A program made the position numbers and the translations under genes. The notes beneath the pieces were generated by a model. The model was given only the letters and a program-made list of their open reading frames with translations. It was not told the DNA's origin and did not search any database. Positions 19,974-32,100 of a stretch of 64,000 nucleotides of DNA are shown one piece after another (within the stretch, counting starts at the first letter, position 1; the number at the start of each line of letters is the position of its first letter). Origin of the DNA: Mermis nigrescens (taxonomy: Eukaryota; Nematoda; Enoplea; Mermithida; Mermithidae). The DNA lies in assembly GCA_036768485.1 (NCBI GenBank), contig JAVLUZ010000150.1, positions 62,001 to 126,000 of the forward strand. The letters are read 5' to 3'.

Positions 19974-22592
19974 CTGTAACTGAATAGTAAATATACATTT
20001 ACACATGCAGGTCCGTTGCGTATTAAACTCTCGAAAATGAACCGAGATACGGAGAAATAATAACATTTTTGAGTGCTTTTCGGTGAACTCTATGTACATA
20101 ATGGGGGAAATTAAAAAAAAACAAAACATTTTCTTGCTATTTCAAACTCGTGCACGAAAAACTTAGTCGTTTAAACTAGGAAGACGATTGACGTCTCAAA
20201 ATTCGGTCTAAGCTCGAATCTGAAAAATGTTTTAAAAAATTTTTACTGAATAGCTAGTCTAGCTCAGAAGGTTTGTTTAGAAAATAAATATTGTACACAA
20301 ATAAGCTAAAAAATCTGTTGCGAGGGTCTTCCAAATGCACTTCAAGAATTCCTAATTTTTTCCTCTATTGGTTCCCTGTGAAAAATAGAAATTGTTATTC
20401 ATTTGGAGGAAGTCTCCCCCTTTTCCTGAATACAATCAGCATACAAATGAGAATACGGAAATTTTCAGAGGTAAAAAATTGTCCAAATTACACGGTTGGA
20501 GAGAAAACATTATTTTTTTCGACGTTTATCATTAAACTCAAGCCACTGACATCAAAAATTATATAAAAAGAGAAAAACTTTACAAACATGTAATTCAAGA
20601 GGTCTGGCCTCAACCGCCCAGACAGCTTTGCTGCATTAGCGACTGTAACATACGGACTGGTTACCATGGTCGGTGATTTAAAGAATTTTGAATTTAGTAA
20701 ACGATATAATACAATCTAGTTTCAAAATTTTCAGTGAATAATATCTAATGGTTTTTCAAGGAAGAGTTAAGCTAGATGAATATACCATCAATTCCAGGTG
20801 GCCGTGCATAGGTGGGCAGCACCGAAATTCTGGAGGGGATGAAAAAATTTCTGGGGAGGGGGTGAAAAAATTTTCAAAGGTCAAAAAAGGGTCTTAAAAG
20901 TGGTCGTATGGAAAAAAACACACCATTTTTCGACGTTTCTCATCAAGCACTATCCAATGGTTTCAAAAAATTGCTAAAAAGCAAAAAAAATTTTCTGGGG
21001 AGGTATTTTGATTTCTGGGGGGGGGGGTAATTCAACTTCTGGGAGGGTGCACACCCCCCAAACCCCCACGCCCACGTGTGTGGCCGTGTTGTCGATAAAT
21101 GCTTCTGATATAACGTATCCTGCGTTGCATTCCACTGCATGTGCATTTTGTACCAGAACTGCGTGATTAAAAATCCATGGAAGCTGGAGCAAGTTCCCAA
21201 TGTACTAAACCGCACCAACTTCATGACTCCTTTAGCTTACAGCATGAAATGTAACGTAGCGGGTTAAGGGCATTTCACAATGAAGTCCGTCCTAATCATA
21301 CGTGGGCAGCAAAAAAATTCTGGGGGGGTGCAAAATTTTTTGAAGGTAAAAAAATGGCCTTAAAAATGGTGGCATGACGATAAAAACAACATTTTTTGAC
21401 GTTTCTCATCAAGCACTATCCATTAGCATCAAAAAATTGCGAAAGAAAAAATTTTAAAAATTGAATTCTGGGGGTATTTTGATTTATGGGGGGTATTTTG
21501 GTTTCTGGTGGGAGGTGCATACTCCCCCAAACCCCCCACGCCCAGGTGTGGTCCTAATCCATCCGTATAAGTAATTAAAAAATCTCAATACTACCAGTCT
21601 AAACCAGGTCCCAAAATTCGCTTACCGTTTTTGAACCTTTTCATGAAGAAATAACTAGAATAGTAAGAACCTACAAAAAAGATCAATACTGCTCATGCTT
21701 CGATTTTCGGGCTTTCGAACTCTGAAAGTCAATGAAAAATATCGCTTCATAATTCATAAATAGAAAGTAAGAAGAAATTCTACGCAACAAAACATCCATA
21801 CAACTATAGGTCCTTTACATGCTCAAACGTCTGAATGACAAATGTTAGAGTGCACAATTATGAAAACGATGATTAGTCGTACACAAAACAAGCGCAGCAT
21901 CAATATACCTACTGGAGCCGAAGCATTTTACGGGGGACTCATTTGTGAAAACTTAGTTGAGTCTTACACGTCAGAAAGCAATTTCTATTTTGTTCTCTAC
22001 ATTCCCTTCTCACCTGCAGAACTTGTCCACCCAGGTAGCACATACATTATGCGAAAGAAGCAGGTGCGCGTTGTATGACAAACTATGCTCATAAAGAGAA
22101 GACTTGCCTGTAATCTTCAGGACGTGTCCAGTAAGCCTTGCGCCTTCTGTCGTATTTTAGCAACTCCCGAAGAACCTCATCATTAACCTCATCAGTATTG
22201 ATACTTTTATCGTTATTGCTACCAAATAAATAATCATCATATAGCTTTCTTTTGTTATCGTCTGAAAGGATTTCGTAAGCTTCCGAAATTCTTTGAAACA
22301 TCTCTGAAGCCTGGACAGCGTTAAAAGAACTTTGCTGGTTGTGATGCCGATCTGGATGGTATTTTTTCGACAGTTCATAATAAGCAGCTTTGATTTCACC
22401 GCTCGAAGCCGTTTTAAGGACATCTAAAATTTGGTAATAATTCTGTTTCGGAGGTGCTACTGTTTCGTTGGTATGCAGGTCACTTTTAGGCGTCATGATG
22501 CAAATGCGGGGTATAAAGACGCGTAGTCCATTCGATAGACTATCATTTATCAGTCTGACACGACAATATAAAATGAATGCCCGTGAAGGCAT
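19661..22592 (-). CDS. Tail-anchored J-domain protein (DNAJC4/DNAJC30-like), two exons
   Basis: A J-domain co-chaperone that would stimulate an Hsp70 at a membrane. Exon 1 is 22592-22108 and exon 2 is 19973-19661, together 265 aa. Residues 1-33 are rich in Arg and hydrophobic residues with few acids, compatible with a mitochondrial presequence. The J domain follows (NYYQILDVLK... helix II, then HPD within KKYHPDRHHNQQ, then the helix III/IV EAYEILSDDNKRKLYDDYLFG). A charged linker (YYQYIKKRQEDKKK) leads to a hydrophobic C-terminal segment (AIICMIALSFFLYIL) with a six-residue tail. Domain order fits DNAJC4 or DNAJC30, and I cannot choose between them. The intron most simply uses a GC donor (ACAG|GCAAGT at 22107), the only junction whose phase fits. 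The two M1 copies 20807-21080 and 21297-21550 sit in that intron. Confidence 0.85.
20807..21080 (+). mobile_element. M1 element in J-protein intron
   Basis: CATAGGTGGGCAGCACC to CACGCCCACGTGTG with perfect flanks TGGCCGTG. Confidence 0.88.
21297..21550 (+). mobile_element. M1 element in J-protein intron
   Basis: CATACGTGGGCAGC to CACGCCCAGGTGTG with perfect flanks GTCCTAAT. Confidence 0.88.
22108..22592 (-). CDS. J-domain protein exon 1
   Basis: ATG at 22592-22590; 161 codons plus two bases. Holds the presequence-like N-terminus and the whole J domain with HPD. Ends ACAG before GCAAGT. Confidence 0.88.
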
Positions 22593-22599
22593 GGCTGCA

Positions 22600-24780
22600 T
22601 GGTTTTTACCAATAGATGCCTAAAGACATCCAAGACATACAGAAAAATTAAAGCTTACAGCGTCTACCGAAATAATACGATAAAATCATAATATTTCGAA
22701 GCAATCCGATTAAACTACAAAATTCGATAAAGGAGCACCTGGAAAAACATGACATTTCATAAAATATAAGCATAAATGCATAGCATGACCGATCTAGCGG
22801 AGCCAAAAATTGAGCTTTTTGGGCCAAATGACCTCAAAAATGGTATAAATACTAAAATAGCGTTAAAACTACGTTATTCCACAATTTCTAGCCAATTTCA
22901 AGCATTTCTAAAGGAAATTTTCAATTTTCATCCGTTTTTGGCCTTTTTTGCCTCATTTTCCCCAGAAAATTTCCGATTTCATACTTCCCACCTGCGTGTC
23001 TAGATATGACCACTTTTATACCTCTGATAATCTATTATTCTACTTAGATGCATTTTCTGAAATTAGTCTTATTTCATGAAAAATGATCATGTTAGATTAC
23101 TTCGAACATGATCGCAGAGAAGGCGTTGATATCTATGTACTTATTCAGCAGTTCCCTTAACTATTTCGAGAGAAAATTTAGATTATACCTATATATTAAA
23201 TATGTAGGTATGCTATGGTTAGAAAATGCTGTTTCGACCTTTTAGGAAACCAATAAGCGCGTATATTTATTGCGCGCTTGCGAGGAGACGTTTAAAAAGC
23301 ATTCAATAGGCATGGGTTTTTTGTATGAAAATAAGCTTCGGCGCTCGTTTCCACAACTTGCAAAAAAGAATTTTAGAAAAGAACGGGAATACAATTTTCA
23401 GCTTAGTGGTTCTTATCTTTACGAACAAACTAATTGTAATCCTTTAGATCTCTATTGTCTCGAATGAAACTGGAGCAAAATTGCAATCAGTCATATTTCA
23501 TTGCAGAATTAAATGTCAATTCAGTCGTAAAACAATTTTCGACAAGAAAATTTTAATACATGAATAACACATGCTCGAGTACTTAATAGCATTAAAACTG
23601 CAAAAGAATCGAGGCAGGAGTGCACTCCCGATCGAGCGTGTTAAATTCTACGAACATTTACGCGATCGAACTATAACGAAGTACCTACTTAACTCGTACA
23701 TAAATTTAGATTACTAATAAATTAGCAGCACCAATTCACAAATTCATTGCTCGATCGAGATCAAAAGCGGATGTTCAAAACTCTCAATGCATGAATAATG
23801 TCCCTTATTGACTTCGGGGTGTATAGATACGTAAAGTAAAAAATATAATCAGTCTTATTCTGAAGTTCAGCAAGTTATAAAAATATTAAGATGTGCACAG
23901 AAAAGCGTCCTGTCGAGCTCAGTCTACCGATAACCTATTAAAAATGTAATTTTCAAGAATCTGAAAAATCGCCGACAATTATAGAAGTCATGGAGCGCTG
24001 ACTCGTACATACCTGTAAATGCAATACGGGCATGAAACCCGGTATTCCCGGAGCAGATGTACACCCTCCGAAAACTAGTAATTTCAGTTCGATTCGACAA
24101 GAAAATTACCTGACCGTAGTTCTATCTTAACTTAGTTCGTAGATAAAAAATAATACGATATTCGTGATCAGCGACCTCAAGTTACCCGGAAGCAACTAAT
24201 TTTTTAGGTGTACATCTGCTCCACGAATATTGAAAACCAGACCAAAAGCCGGTCGGTTCATCCATCCATTTAACCCCACAAGTTTAGATTTTTAAGTCCT
24301 CAAAATTTAGGGCAAAACTTGCTTTTATGGCTTTTCCGCTGTTTTGAGTAAAAATTGAAGTTTGATGAATGGTCAACCCTCTCCATTTTTAATTCTAATT
24401 TTTATATTTACGCGCTCAATACAATGCCCTTGTGCGGTCCCGAACTCAAAAACTGTCAAGTGCCATGTTCTGTAATCACTATCAGTTGGCGAAATACGAG
24501 TAGGTATACAAAAAGAAACGAAAAAGGCTCATTGGAAACCTAGATGCACAAAAGAATGTTTTCAAATAGTTAATTAAACCAAAATTTCACTGTTGGCCTG
24601 CTTTTTGAACAAGTGGTCAAACGCACAATGCACTTGGTATCCTTAGTTGCGAATACATGACGCCGAAAAACTGATTTAAACCGGTAAGTAAAAAGGCTAG
24701 TCTGTCTTATTAAACCTTGTGCGTATCTGACAATTTTTAAATTTTTAAAAAGATGTAAATCGATCACAAAAACGGTTTTA
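22600..24780. other. Intergenic stretch with nothing recognised
   Basis: AT-rich, few M1/H/D signatures, short ORFs without splice support. The region between the divergently lying J-protein start and the next candidate holds no family I know. Confidence 0.4.
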
Positions 24781-24881
24781 ACCACAATAACGATTGTGAC
24801 CAGGAATAAACGTTTGTAATCACTTTAATGTGCACTACAAATTGATTTCAATGCACAACGTTTCATGGACAGACTACAGAT

Positions 24882-25154
24882 ATGTACAGCGAGCAACCTT
24901 CATATTCATTAAAAAAAGGCAAGTTCAAAATCGGCAGATTAAAACGAAGACTGCAAGAATGCAAACACGCAAACGACGGGCTAACAAACGTAAAGTGCGT
25001 AAACTTGGATTCAACAGTGGAAACACAGTGCGAGGCTGCTGACGCATTGCTTAAGGAGAGAGTAGGTGAATCATACGGGGTCAATTTAAGAATGCTTGGG
25101 AGTGAAAACACAAAATTTAATAGCTCTATGACTATAAAAAGCTTAAAATATTAA
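24882..25154 (+). other. Unassigned 90-codon ORF
   Basis: Reads SYSLKKGKFKIGRLKRRLQE, then DSTVETQCEAADALLKERVG. It is lysine-rich at the start and hydrophilic throughout. The preceding sequence (ATTGATTTCAATGCACAACG) is similar to 15270 and 54875, both inside repeats, so a transposon-derived frame is likely. Confidence 0.25.
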
Positions 25155-25159
25155 TTTAG

Positions 25160-25985
25160 TTGTGAAGACGTTTTAATACATGAAGAAGATTAAAAGAAGA
25201 TTATATTATATTTCATATTACACTTATTTTATGTTATAATATTTTATATACTATTCATTTTATAAGAAAAGATTTGAATTTAAATCATTTTCGCTCTGAT
25301 TTTAATGTGTCGCTAAGTATGTATCATCGCTTTCACATTTAGAGGACAAAATCAGACACACATCTTTCAAAAGCTGTTTGGAATCCGTTCAAAATCGCGA
25401 ATGCCTTTTTAAAAGCATCATTTTTTACAGATTTATTTAAGCTGAATGAAACCTAAGTTTCACATTTTTGAACCCGCTGACTACACATAGGCGTGTGGAA
25501 GCTCTCAGACCCAAAATCTGGGGATTCTTGCGAAAACGGCTAGAAGCTTAAAATAAAATCTTCAAAAATTGTTGCATTCACATGTTTAAAATTTGGGGCC
25601 ATAGATGGACAGCACACAGATTCTATGGGGAATCCGATGGGGCAAATTTGCCAAAATAGCATCAAAAATCTAATCATGGGGCCCATCATTTTGTGGGTGC
25701 ACTGGATTCTGGGGGTCCAGGCCCCACGTCCGTGTGCGTCAGGGGAAGAGCTCATTCGAAAAATGACGTTTTTGCTCATATCATAAATTTTTCAGTGTTT
25801 TGACCTTGAAAAATTTCTATACCTCTTTTCATAATTCTGGCTGCGCTTAAGCGAAAATAAAACGGAATTAAAATCAAATAAAATTACTTAGGTTATTTAC
25901 AAACAAGTGCAGGTTTCATAATGAGGTACACTTTAAAATGTACATGAGCACGCGGAAAAAGAAGGAATCAGATGAGAACGTATGA
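25160..25985. repeat. AT-rich stretch then a family B-like element
   Basis: 25486-25736 runs CACATAGGCGTGTGG to CCACGTCCGTGTG, resembling the B/M1 ends; I could not find clear target duplications. No gene seen. Confidence 0.4.
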
Positions 25986-25986
25986 T

Positions 25987-26154
25987 TTAAACGACGAAAA
26001 CGTCGATACAATCGTCGTTTTCCATATTTAACTGACTCGGAGTACTTTCGTCGTCGATAGTCTCTCCATCGAATTTGAATATCAGTTTGGAACTGTCTTT
26101 GCAAATTGGTTTTGACATGAGATATTTTTCTTTTATCATTGAAAATTTATCGTC
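25987..26154 (-). CDS. NIP45-like exon 5 (end of SUMO-like domain 2)
   Basis: Acceptor GGTCGTATTAAG after a pyrimidine-rich tract; phase 0. Encodes DDKFSMIKEKYLMSKPICKD, KLIFKFDGETIDDE and NDDCIDVFVV then TAA. An in-frame stop just upstream at about 26220 limits the exon on that side. Confidence 0.85.
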   Translation of the reverse strand, partial: DDKFSMIKEKYLMSKPICKDSSKLIFKFDGETIDDESTPSQLNMENDDCIDVFVV

Positions 26155-29100
26155 CTTAATACGACCAAAAAATTCAAAATTATAATTTGTGAGACATTCA
26201 TCAGTTACATTTTGCAATCAATTCAAATATGCAGGGAATAAATTTCAGATTTATTATTAAGATATTCACGCATAAGAATCGAGAGCTTTAGAAAACAGAC
26301 ACATGAAAAGTCGAAGACATTATAATAGACACTTTATTTCTAATAAACTAATCTTTACAATATTGGCAATATATTATTTAATGTGAAAGGGAAGAAGAGA
26401 TTCAAAGAAAATGAAGTTCTTTGAGTGATCGGCCAACCAACTGACATCATCAAAAGGCACTTTACACTTTCATCATCAAGTTTTTATCTGATCAATAATC
26501 AAAATGAATCCCCCAGCCATTAAGTTAAAATACATGACTACAAACAATCAGTTGCAATTACGTTAGGATTTGACCCTAATGTTTTGGAGTTGTTGCTGAA
26601 CCACGCAAAAAGCTACTGGCCCACAGAATAATTTTCGATTTAAAAAAACTAAAGAAAATATGATTTCTAAGCGTTCTTAACTACTTCATGTCTATAAAAA
26701 CTTCATTAATTCCTTAAAATTTCCTCAATTCTAAGCTCTAAAAGGAAAGAGCATCGTCAGAAACCTTGATCAATGGCTTTTTTGACGTATGTATCGTTTT
26801 GAAGCCCAAAAAAGGCGCTAGACATTATTTTCGTTCTGTCAACCCCAAAATCACCTTGTTGTTAATGTATTAAAATTTTATCCTCAGTGACTATCTATTA
26901 TTAATGAATAAAAATCGTATGTATATATTTCTTGAATCGACACAACAACTGATTAGAGCAAAGAATAATGCATTGTTTTTTGTGCAAAAAATATGTACTA
27001 GGGCCATATTTAAGGAAGTGCGCCGAATGTGAAGTATATTCTATTATTTTGGCACAGCGCGACCAAAAACTGACACTTTTTTAGCTTTTTAAGTGAAATT
27101 TTTTTCAAAAAACTTAGAATTTTATTATCTTAATGGATAGAATATGTCGAAAAATGCCGTTTTTGTGAGCTATCCCAACGAAATTTCCGAGATGTAGATC
27201 AACTTATGTTGGGTCCGCCCTCTGGCCAAATCCTGGATACGGGCACGTACTCAGTATAAGGATAATCACAGCAAAGTAATCCAGTTGCAGAAATTTCAGA
27301 CATTAGATTCTATTCATGTATATTGGTACCATTATCAATATCAATTGGTATCCCAATCTAGGACACTTACTGAATCAACGCCCATCTCAATCAGAGATAG
27401 CCTCAAAGCATCCGTTTGAAATTTAAGCCTAATCATGTTGCAAAGTTCAATACTGGCTACCTTTTTGGTAATCGACGAACTTTTGACGGCTCTCGCTTCT
27501 AAAATATACAGGGATATCGTCTAAATAAAAGAGGGGAATCGATGAAACACCGTCAACGTACAGAGAGTGAATGATAGAAAATAAAATAATGCTGGCTTGC
27601 TTCAGCCTATTCAACTTGATACATATCCCATCTAGAGAATAGGCTTAATATGAAATGAACAGGTACTGCCCAAGTATGTTTACGTACATATGCTGGCTCT
27701 GCATTAGAGGCAGCAATCCGCCTCGCCTTCAGGACGAATTTTTATTTTTCATAAAGGCCCTCAAAGAAAAAAAATTTTTGAAAGTGCATTTAAACTCTGA
27801 CAAAACTTATTTTTTACATTTTTTGAGCTAGTAAATTCTGAATTTTCCGACAATTTTGATTTTTCTTCAAAAAGCTCATCTTATAAGAAGCAGAATTTTA
27901 ACTAGACGTATAAGAATCAGTGTTTTTTAGTACAAGGTCCGTTTGTACATGTACAAAGATGGTCCCTAAGTCTTTGTACATTTTGTACACACAAATTTTT
28001 TGGGTACTATAATATAGTACAGTAGCAATTTTAGTGTGGCTAAAACAGAGTTGTTCGACCTTTGAAAGTGTATTTTAGCTAATTTCTGGGTTTCCGAGGG
28101 CAAAAATCACTAATTGTCTCAAAACGACGCGAAGCGCCGAAAAATTTGACATTTTTCCTTTCAAAATGCAATTTCTGGCATTGTAAAGATATATAGAGCA
28201 CACAATTACTCATTTCGGCGCGACGCGCCAAAAATTTTTGCGAATTTTAAACCTTTTTGCAGTTTTTGTCTTCCCGAAGATCTTTGTACATGTACAAAGA
28301 CGGTCCCAAAGTCTTTGTACATCGGGAAACATCTTTGCCGAATACAAAAACACTGATAGAATTGAAATTTTTCAGCAGCGACGACTAGCGAATTTTCTCG
28401 ATTCCTTGTCATCGTATAAGCGAACTTTCTAAATTAAAGCAGTCGGGCTTATACAATGAAAGTTTACAAAGAGAAAGCAGTTGGCTATGTACTTAATAGA
28501 TCTGGTTTATTAACTATTTAAACTACGCTGCTTCAATAATGGCTGTTGTGATTTTCCCTTTCCACTTTTAAGGTACGTTAAGAAACCCTCAGAAATGACA
28601 AGACTAAGAAATTTTTATAATTTTTCATTTACACTAAATACACTTCGCTTAATAAGCGCTTAGAAATGCCACTAATCTGCCCAGCTCCTAAAGGTCCACG
28701 AGATACGCATCTAACTCTAAATACTTGCGTCTTATTCGAATAAAATTCTGGATACGGACGGACCAGAATATAACATGGCGTACGCAGGGAAGGGTGGTCG
28801 TGGCATGGAAAATAATGGAAATGGGCATCTTTTCATCTGAGAAATCTCAAGATTTTCGACGCTTCGCGCCGCAGATCATTGTTACAAATTATTTGCTAAT
28901 GATCAATGCCATAGAATTTTACATGAGGTATAAATATTGCGCTATTAAGTATTGAATTAAAATCAGCTTCAAATATGCAACTATAAAAAATACAGAATGC
29001 GATCTATGTATAGTACTTTGGTCCTAAGATAACAAAGAAGGCGAATATAAAACAACAAACCGGAAACTTTCTAATTTTATTTGCATCACTTATCTTTTCA

Positions 29101-32100
29101 GCCCCTCCTCTTCATCAGAGGCGAATTTAAGGAGGGGGGCGTAGCCGCCCCCACCATTGGCCAAAAATAGTTGGCGAGATAAGGAATGGATATGTGATCT
29201 GCAATGATTTTGGCCGTCATTGATCACAATTTCTCAAATTTTTCCAGCGCTTCGCGACTTTCTTGGCGACCCAGAAGCCATTTTGGCCCATACTATATTT
29301 TGAAAGAATCTCAAGTGCAGAAACACCTATTTTGGCATATATTTGTTCTATTTTCAAGCATGCGTTCCGCGTCAAATGCTGCAAATACAAAAATTGAGTA
29401 GTAGATCAGAGCTTCTGAACGTGTTTTCGCCTAGTTTTCTAAAATTTTCCGACGCTTCGCACCGGATTTTCGCTAATATCAAATAAATCTAACGATTTTT
29501 TGGCACAAAATTGTGAAAAGTTCAAAGTTTTTCGAAAAAATGTTGCATCAAAAATGATTTTAAATGAAAGACAACGTAAAACGCCGAAAAATGCTATTTC
29601 GCAAGTGAAGGGCAAATTTTCGGACCTATTTTTGACTGTTTTAGGAAAAGCTGAGGTACCGCTCCCCACTGAGAAAATCGTAGATCCGCCACTGCTCTTC
29701 ATTATAATATTTCATTACTTTTCCTGCGGATGCTTTTATTTTCGATCATTTGTTACCTAACATACTATGTAAGTAACTATCAAGCGCCGAAAATATCTTG
29801 CATCTTAATAATGATAACATATAATGATTATGTATCGACTTTTCGCATATACAAAAAGGACCTTTGCTCATGTTGTATATTTAGAGTGTATAGAACAAAT
29901 ACGTGTTCTTGGGGGTTCGGACCTCACGTGGGCGTGTGGAAGGAGGGTTGGGGGTATGCACCACACAGGGGCGTGGGTTTGTAACCCCATAAGTTGAAAA
30001 CCCCAGATTGCTGTAGACCCCCAGAATCCTATTTTTAGTAACATTTTTGGCAATTTTACCCATCCTGACTTCCCGCCCTCAGGATTTTCTTTGCTGCCCA
30101 CGGTATGCACACCCCAGAAGGCCGGATATTCTCCCCCAAAAAAACCATCCAGAATTTTTGCAACGTTCTTTACGCATTTGATGTCAATGGATAGTGCTTG
30201 ATGAGAAACGTTGCAAGTGGTGCTTTCCGCCATACCACCATCTTTAAGACCATTTTTTGACCTATGATAAATCTTGCACCCCCTCCCTGAATTTTGGTGC
30301 TACCCATGTATGGTTCGGATCCGCAAAATGGCAACTGACCCCCCACTCAAAACGTGCTTCGACCCCCCAGAATTGTCAATTTTTCGTAAAAAGTGTGCCT
30401 TTTTAAGCGTTTTCAGCTCATGTTTTACTCAAAAGTCAAATTATGAGAAATATTTTGTTCAATTACTCGATTGATTTTTCAAACTTTTGTTGTTATGTTC
30501 CAGAAAGAACGAGAATTGTCCTAAACGTCAAAAAACGGTGTTATAGACGTGTACTCATCGTTTTTAGCCTCAGAAAGGCCCTTTTTAAAATTTTTTAAAC
30601 CTGACCTCTTAGAAGTCCCATGCTATACAGTTTTGATAGCACACATATAAAAAGGGAGGCCGGAAGTAGACGTTTTCATTGCGCCCAACTCGCGGCTTCA
30701 GTTTTTAATCCCTCCCGCGGATATTCGACCAAAAAACCTTCGAATACTATTTGGGTGTCGGCCATTTTCGACCAAAGCTAGTTTTGTTTATCCCTGCAAA
30801 TAGTCTGCTTTTTTGCAGCAAACTTTTGAATTGTTACACGCATGTAAGGCCTAAAGCCACGCAATTATGCAAAATGATAAGTACCGATTATAGCGTAATT
30901 AGGCAAACGTAATATTTCAGGAGTTGCACTGAATAACAATAAATCGGTAGAATGAAAGAAGCACAAATCGTCGATATTATGATCTAATTCCTTGGCAGCT
31001 TGATGAAACGTCGACGCGAATGTATCAGTCTGCAATGTATTTATACTAATCAGACTATATTTGCGCGAAAATGAACAAACCAAGCAATCTATAACCAGGG
31101 TCGGATTTAAGGGGCAGGGGAAGGGCGGCCGCTCCCATCGGCATTGGCCAAAGATATTTGGCGAGGTAAAGAATGGATATGCAATTTGCAATGATTTCTG
31201 GCCGTCAGTGACCATAATTTCTCGAATTTTTTCGGCGCAACGCGCCGGATGATACTAATTAATGACATTTATTTACTTTCTTGGCAACCAGGAAGCCATT
31301 TTCTGTTCATGTAGGTTTTAAAACAATTTTAAGAGCAGAAACAGCTATTTTTGCATAGTTTTCTTCTATTTTCAATTAAAAATTCCGATGTTTCGCATCA
31401 AATGCTATAAAAACAGGAAATCAAGCAGTAAATCAGGCTTCTAGACGTCTATCCGCCTTAATTTTCAGATTTTCTGGCGCTTGGCGCCAGATTTTTCCAA
31501 AGCCAAAGAATTTTAATGATTTTTTCTCTACACAAAATTGTCGAAAGTTTCAAAATTGTAAGAAAAATATTGCGTCAAGTGATTTTATCTGAAAGTATAC
31601 AATGTAAAACTCCGGAAAAACGCTTTAGGGGCAAATTTTTGAACCTATTTTTGACCATTTTCGGAAGAGTTGGGATACCGCCCACCCTTAAAAAATTCCT
31701 AGATCTGCCGCTGTCTATAATCGAAAAAATGAATGTCTCAGGCCAAAAGCTAATGCAGAAATCAAAAGCTAAAAGTTTAACCCATAACATCCTGTTACTT
31801 TAACCTGACTTAAAATTCGAAGACGCTTGTAGATTCAGACTAAAAATGCCAAAGTGTGCACCTGAACTGAAATGAACTGAACTAACTGAAATTAATGCAA
31901 TGCTTCCATGCGATGAGACCCCGCTTTTTAGCATTTTGAGCCCGTTTGACCGCATTTCCACTTTTAAGGATGGAAATATGTAAATTCATCATGACATTCT
32001 ATTAAATTTTAGGGAAGTCAAGGACACACAGCCTTTGAGAAGAAAAATCATTAATCCGATCTCCATATATGCACATAGAGATGTTAAAAAGGTTTTACCC

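Noticed and set aside
21630..21660. 29-nt micro-exon for the J-domain protein
   Set aside because: It would join in phase only with a weak GTCTTC donor at exon 1; the perfect GC-donor consensus with direct splicing is simpler. Left as an alternative.
21842..22078. 78-codon plus-strand ORF (IPTGAEAFYGGLICENLVES)
   Set aside because: Lies within the J-protein intron on the other strand, no splice signals or family resemblance.
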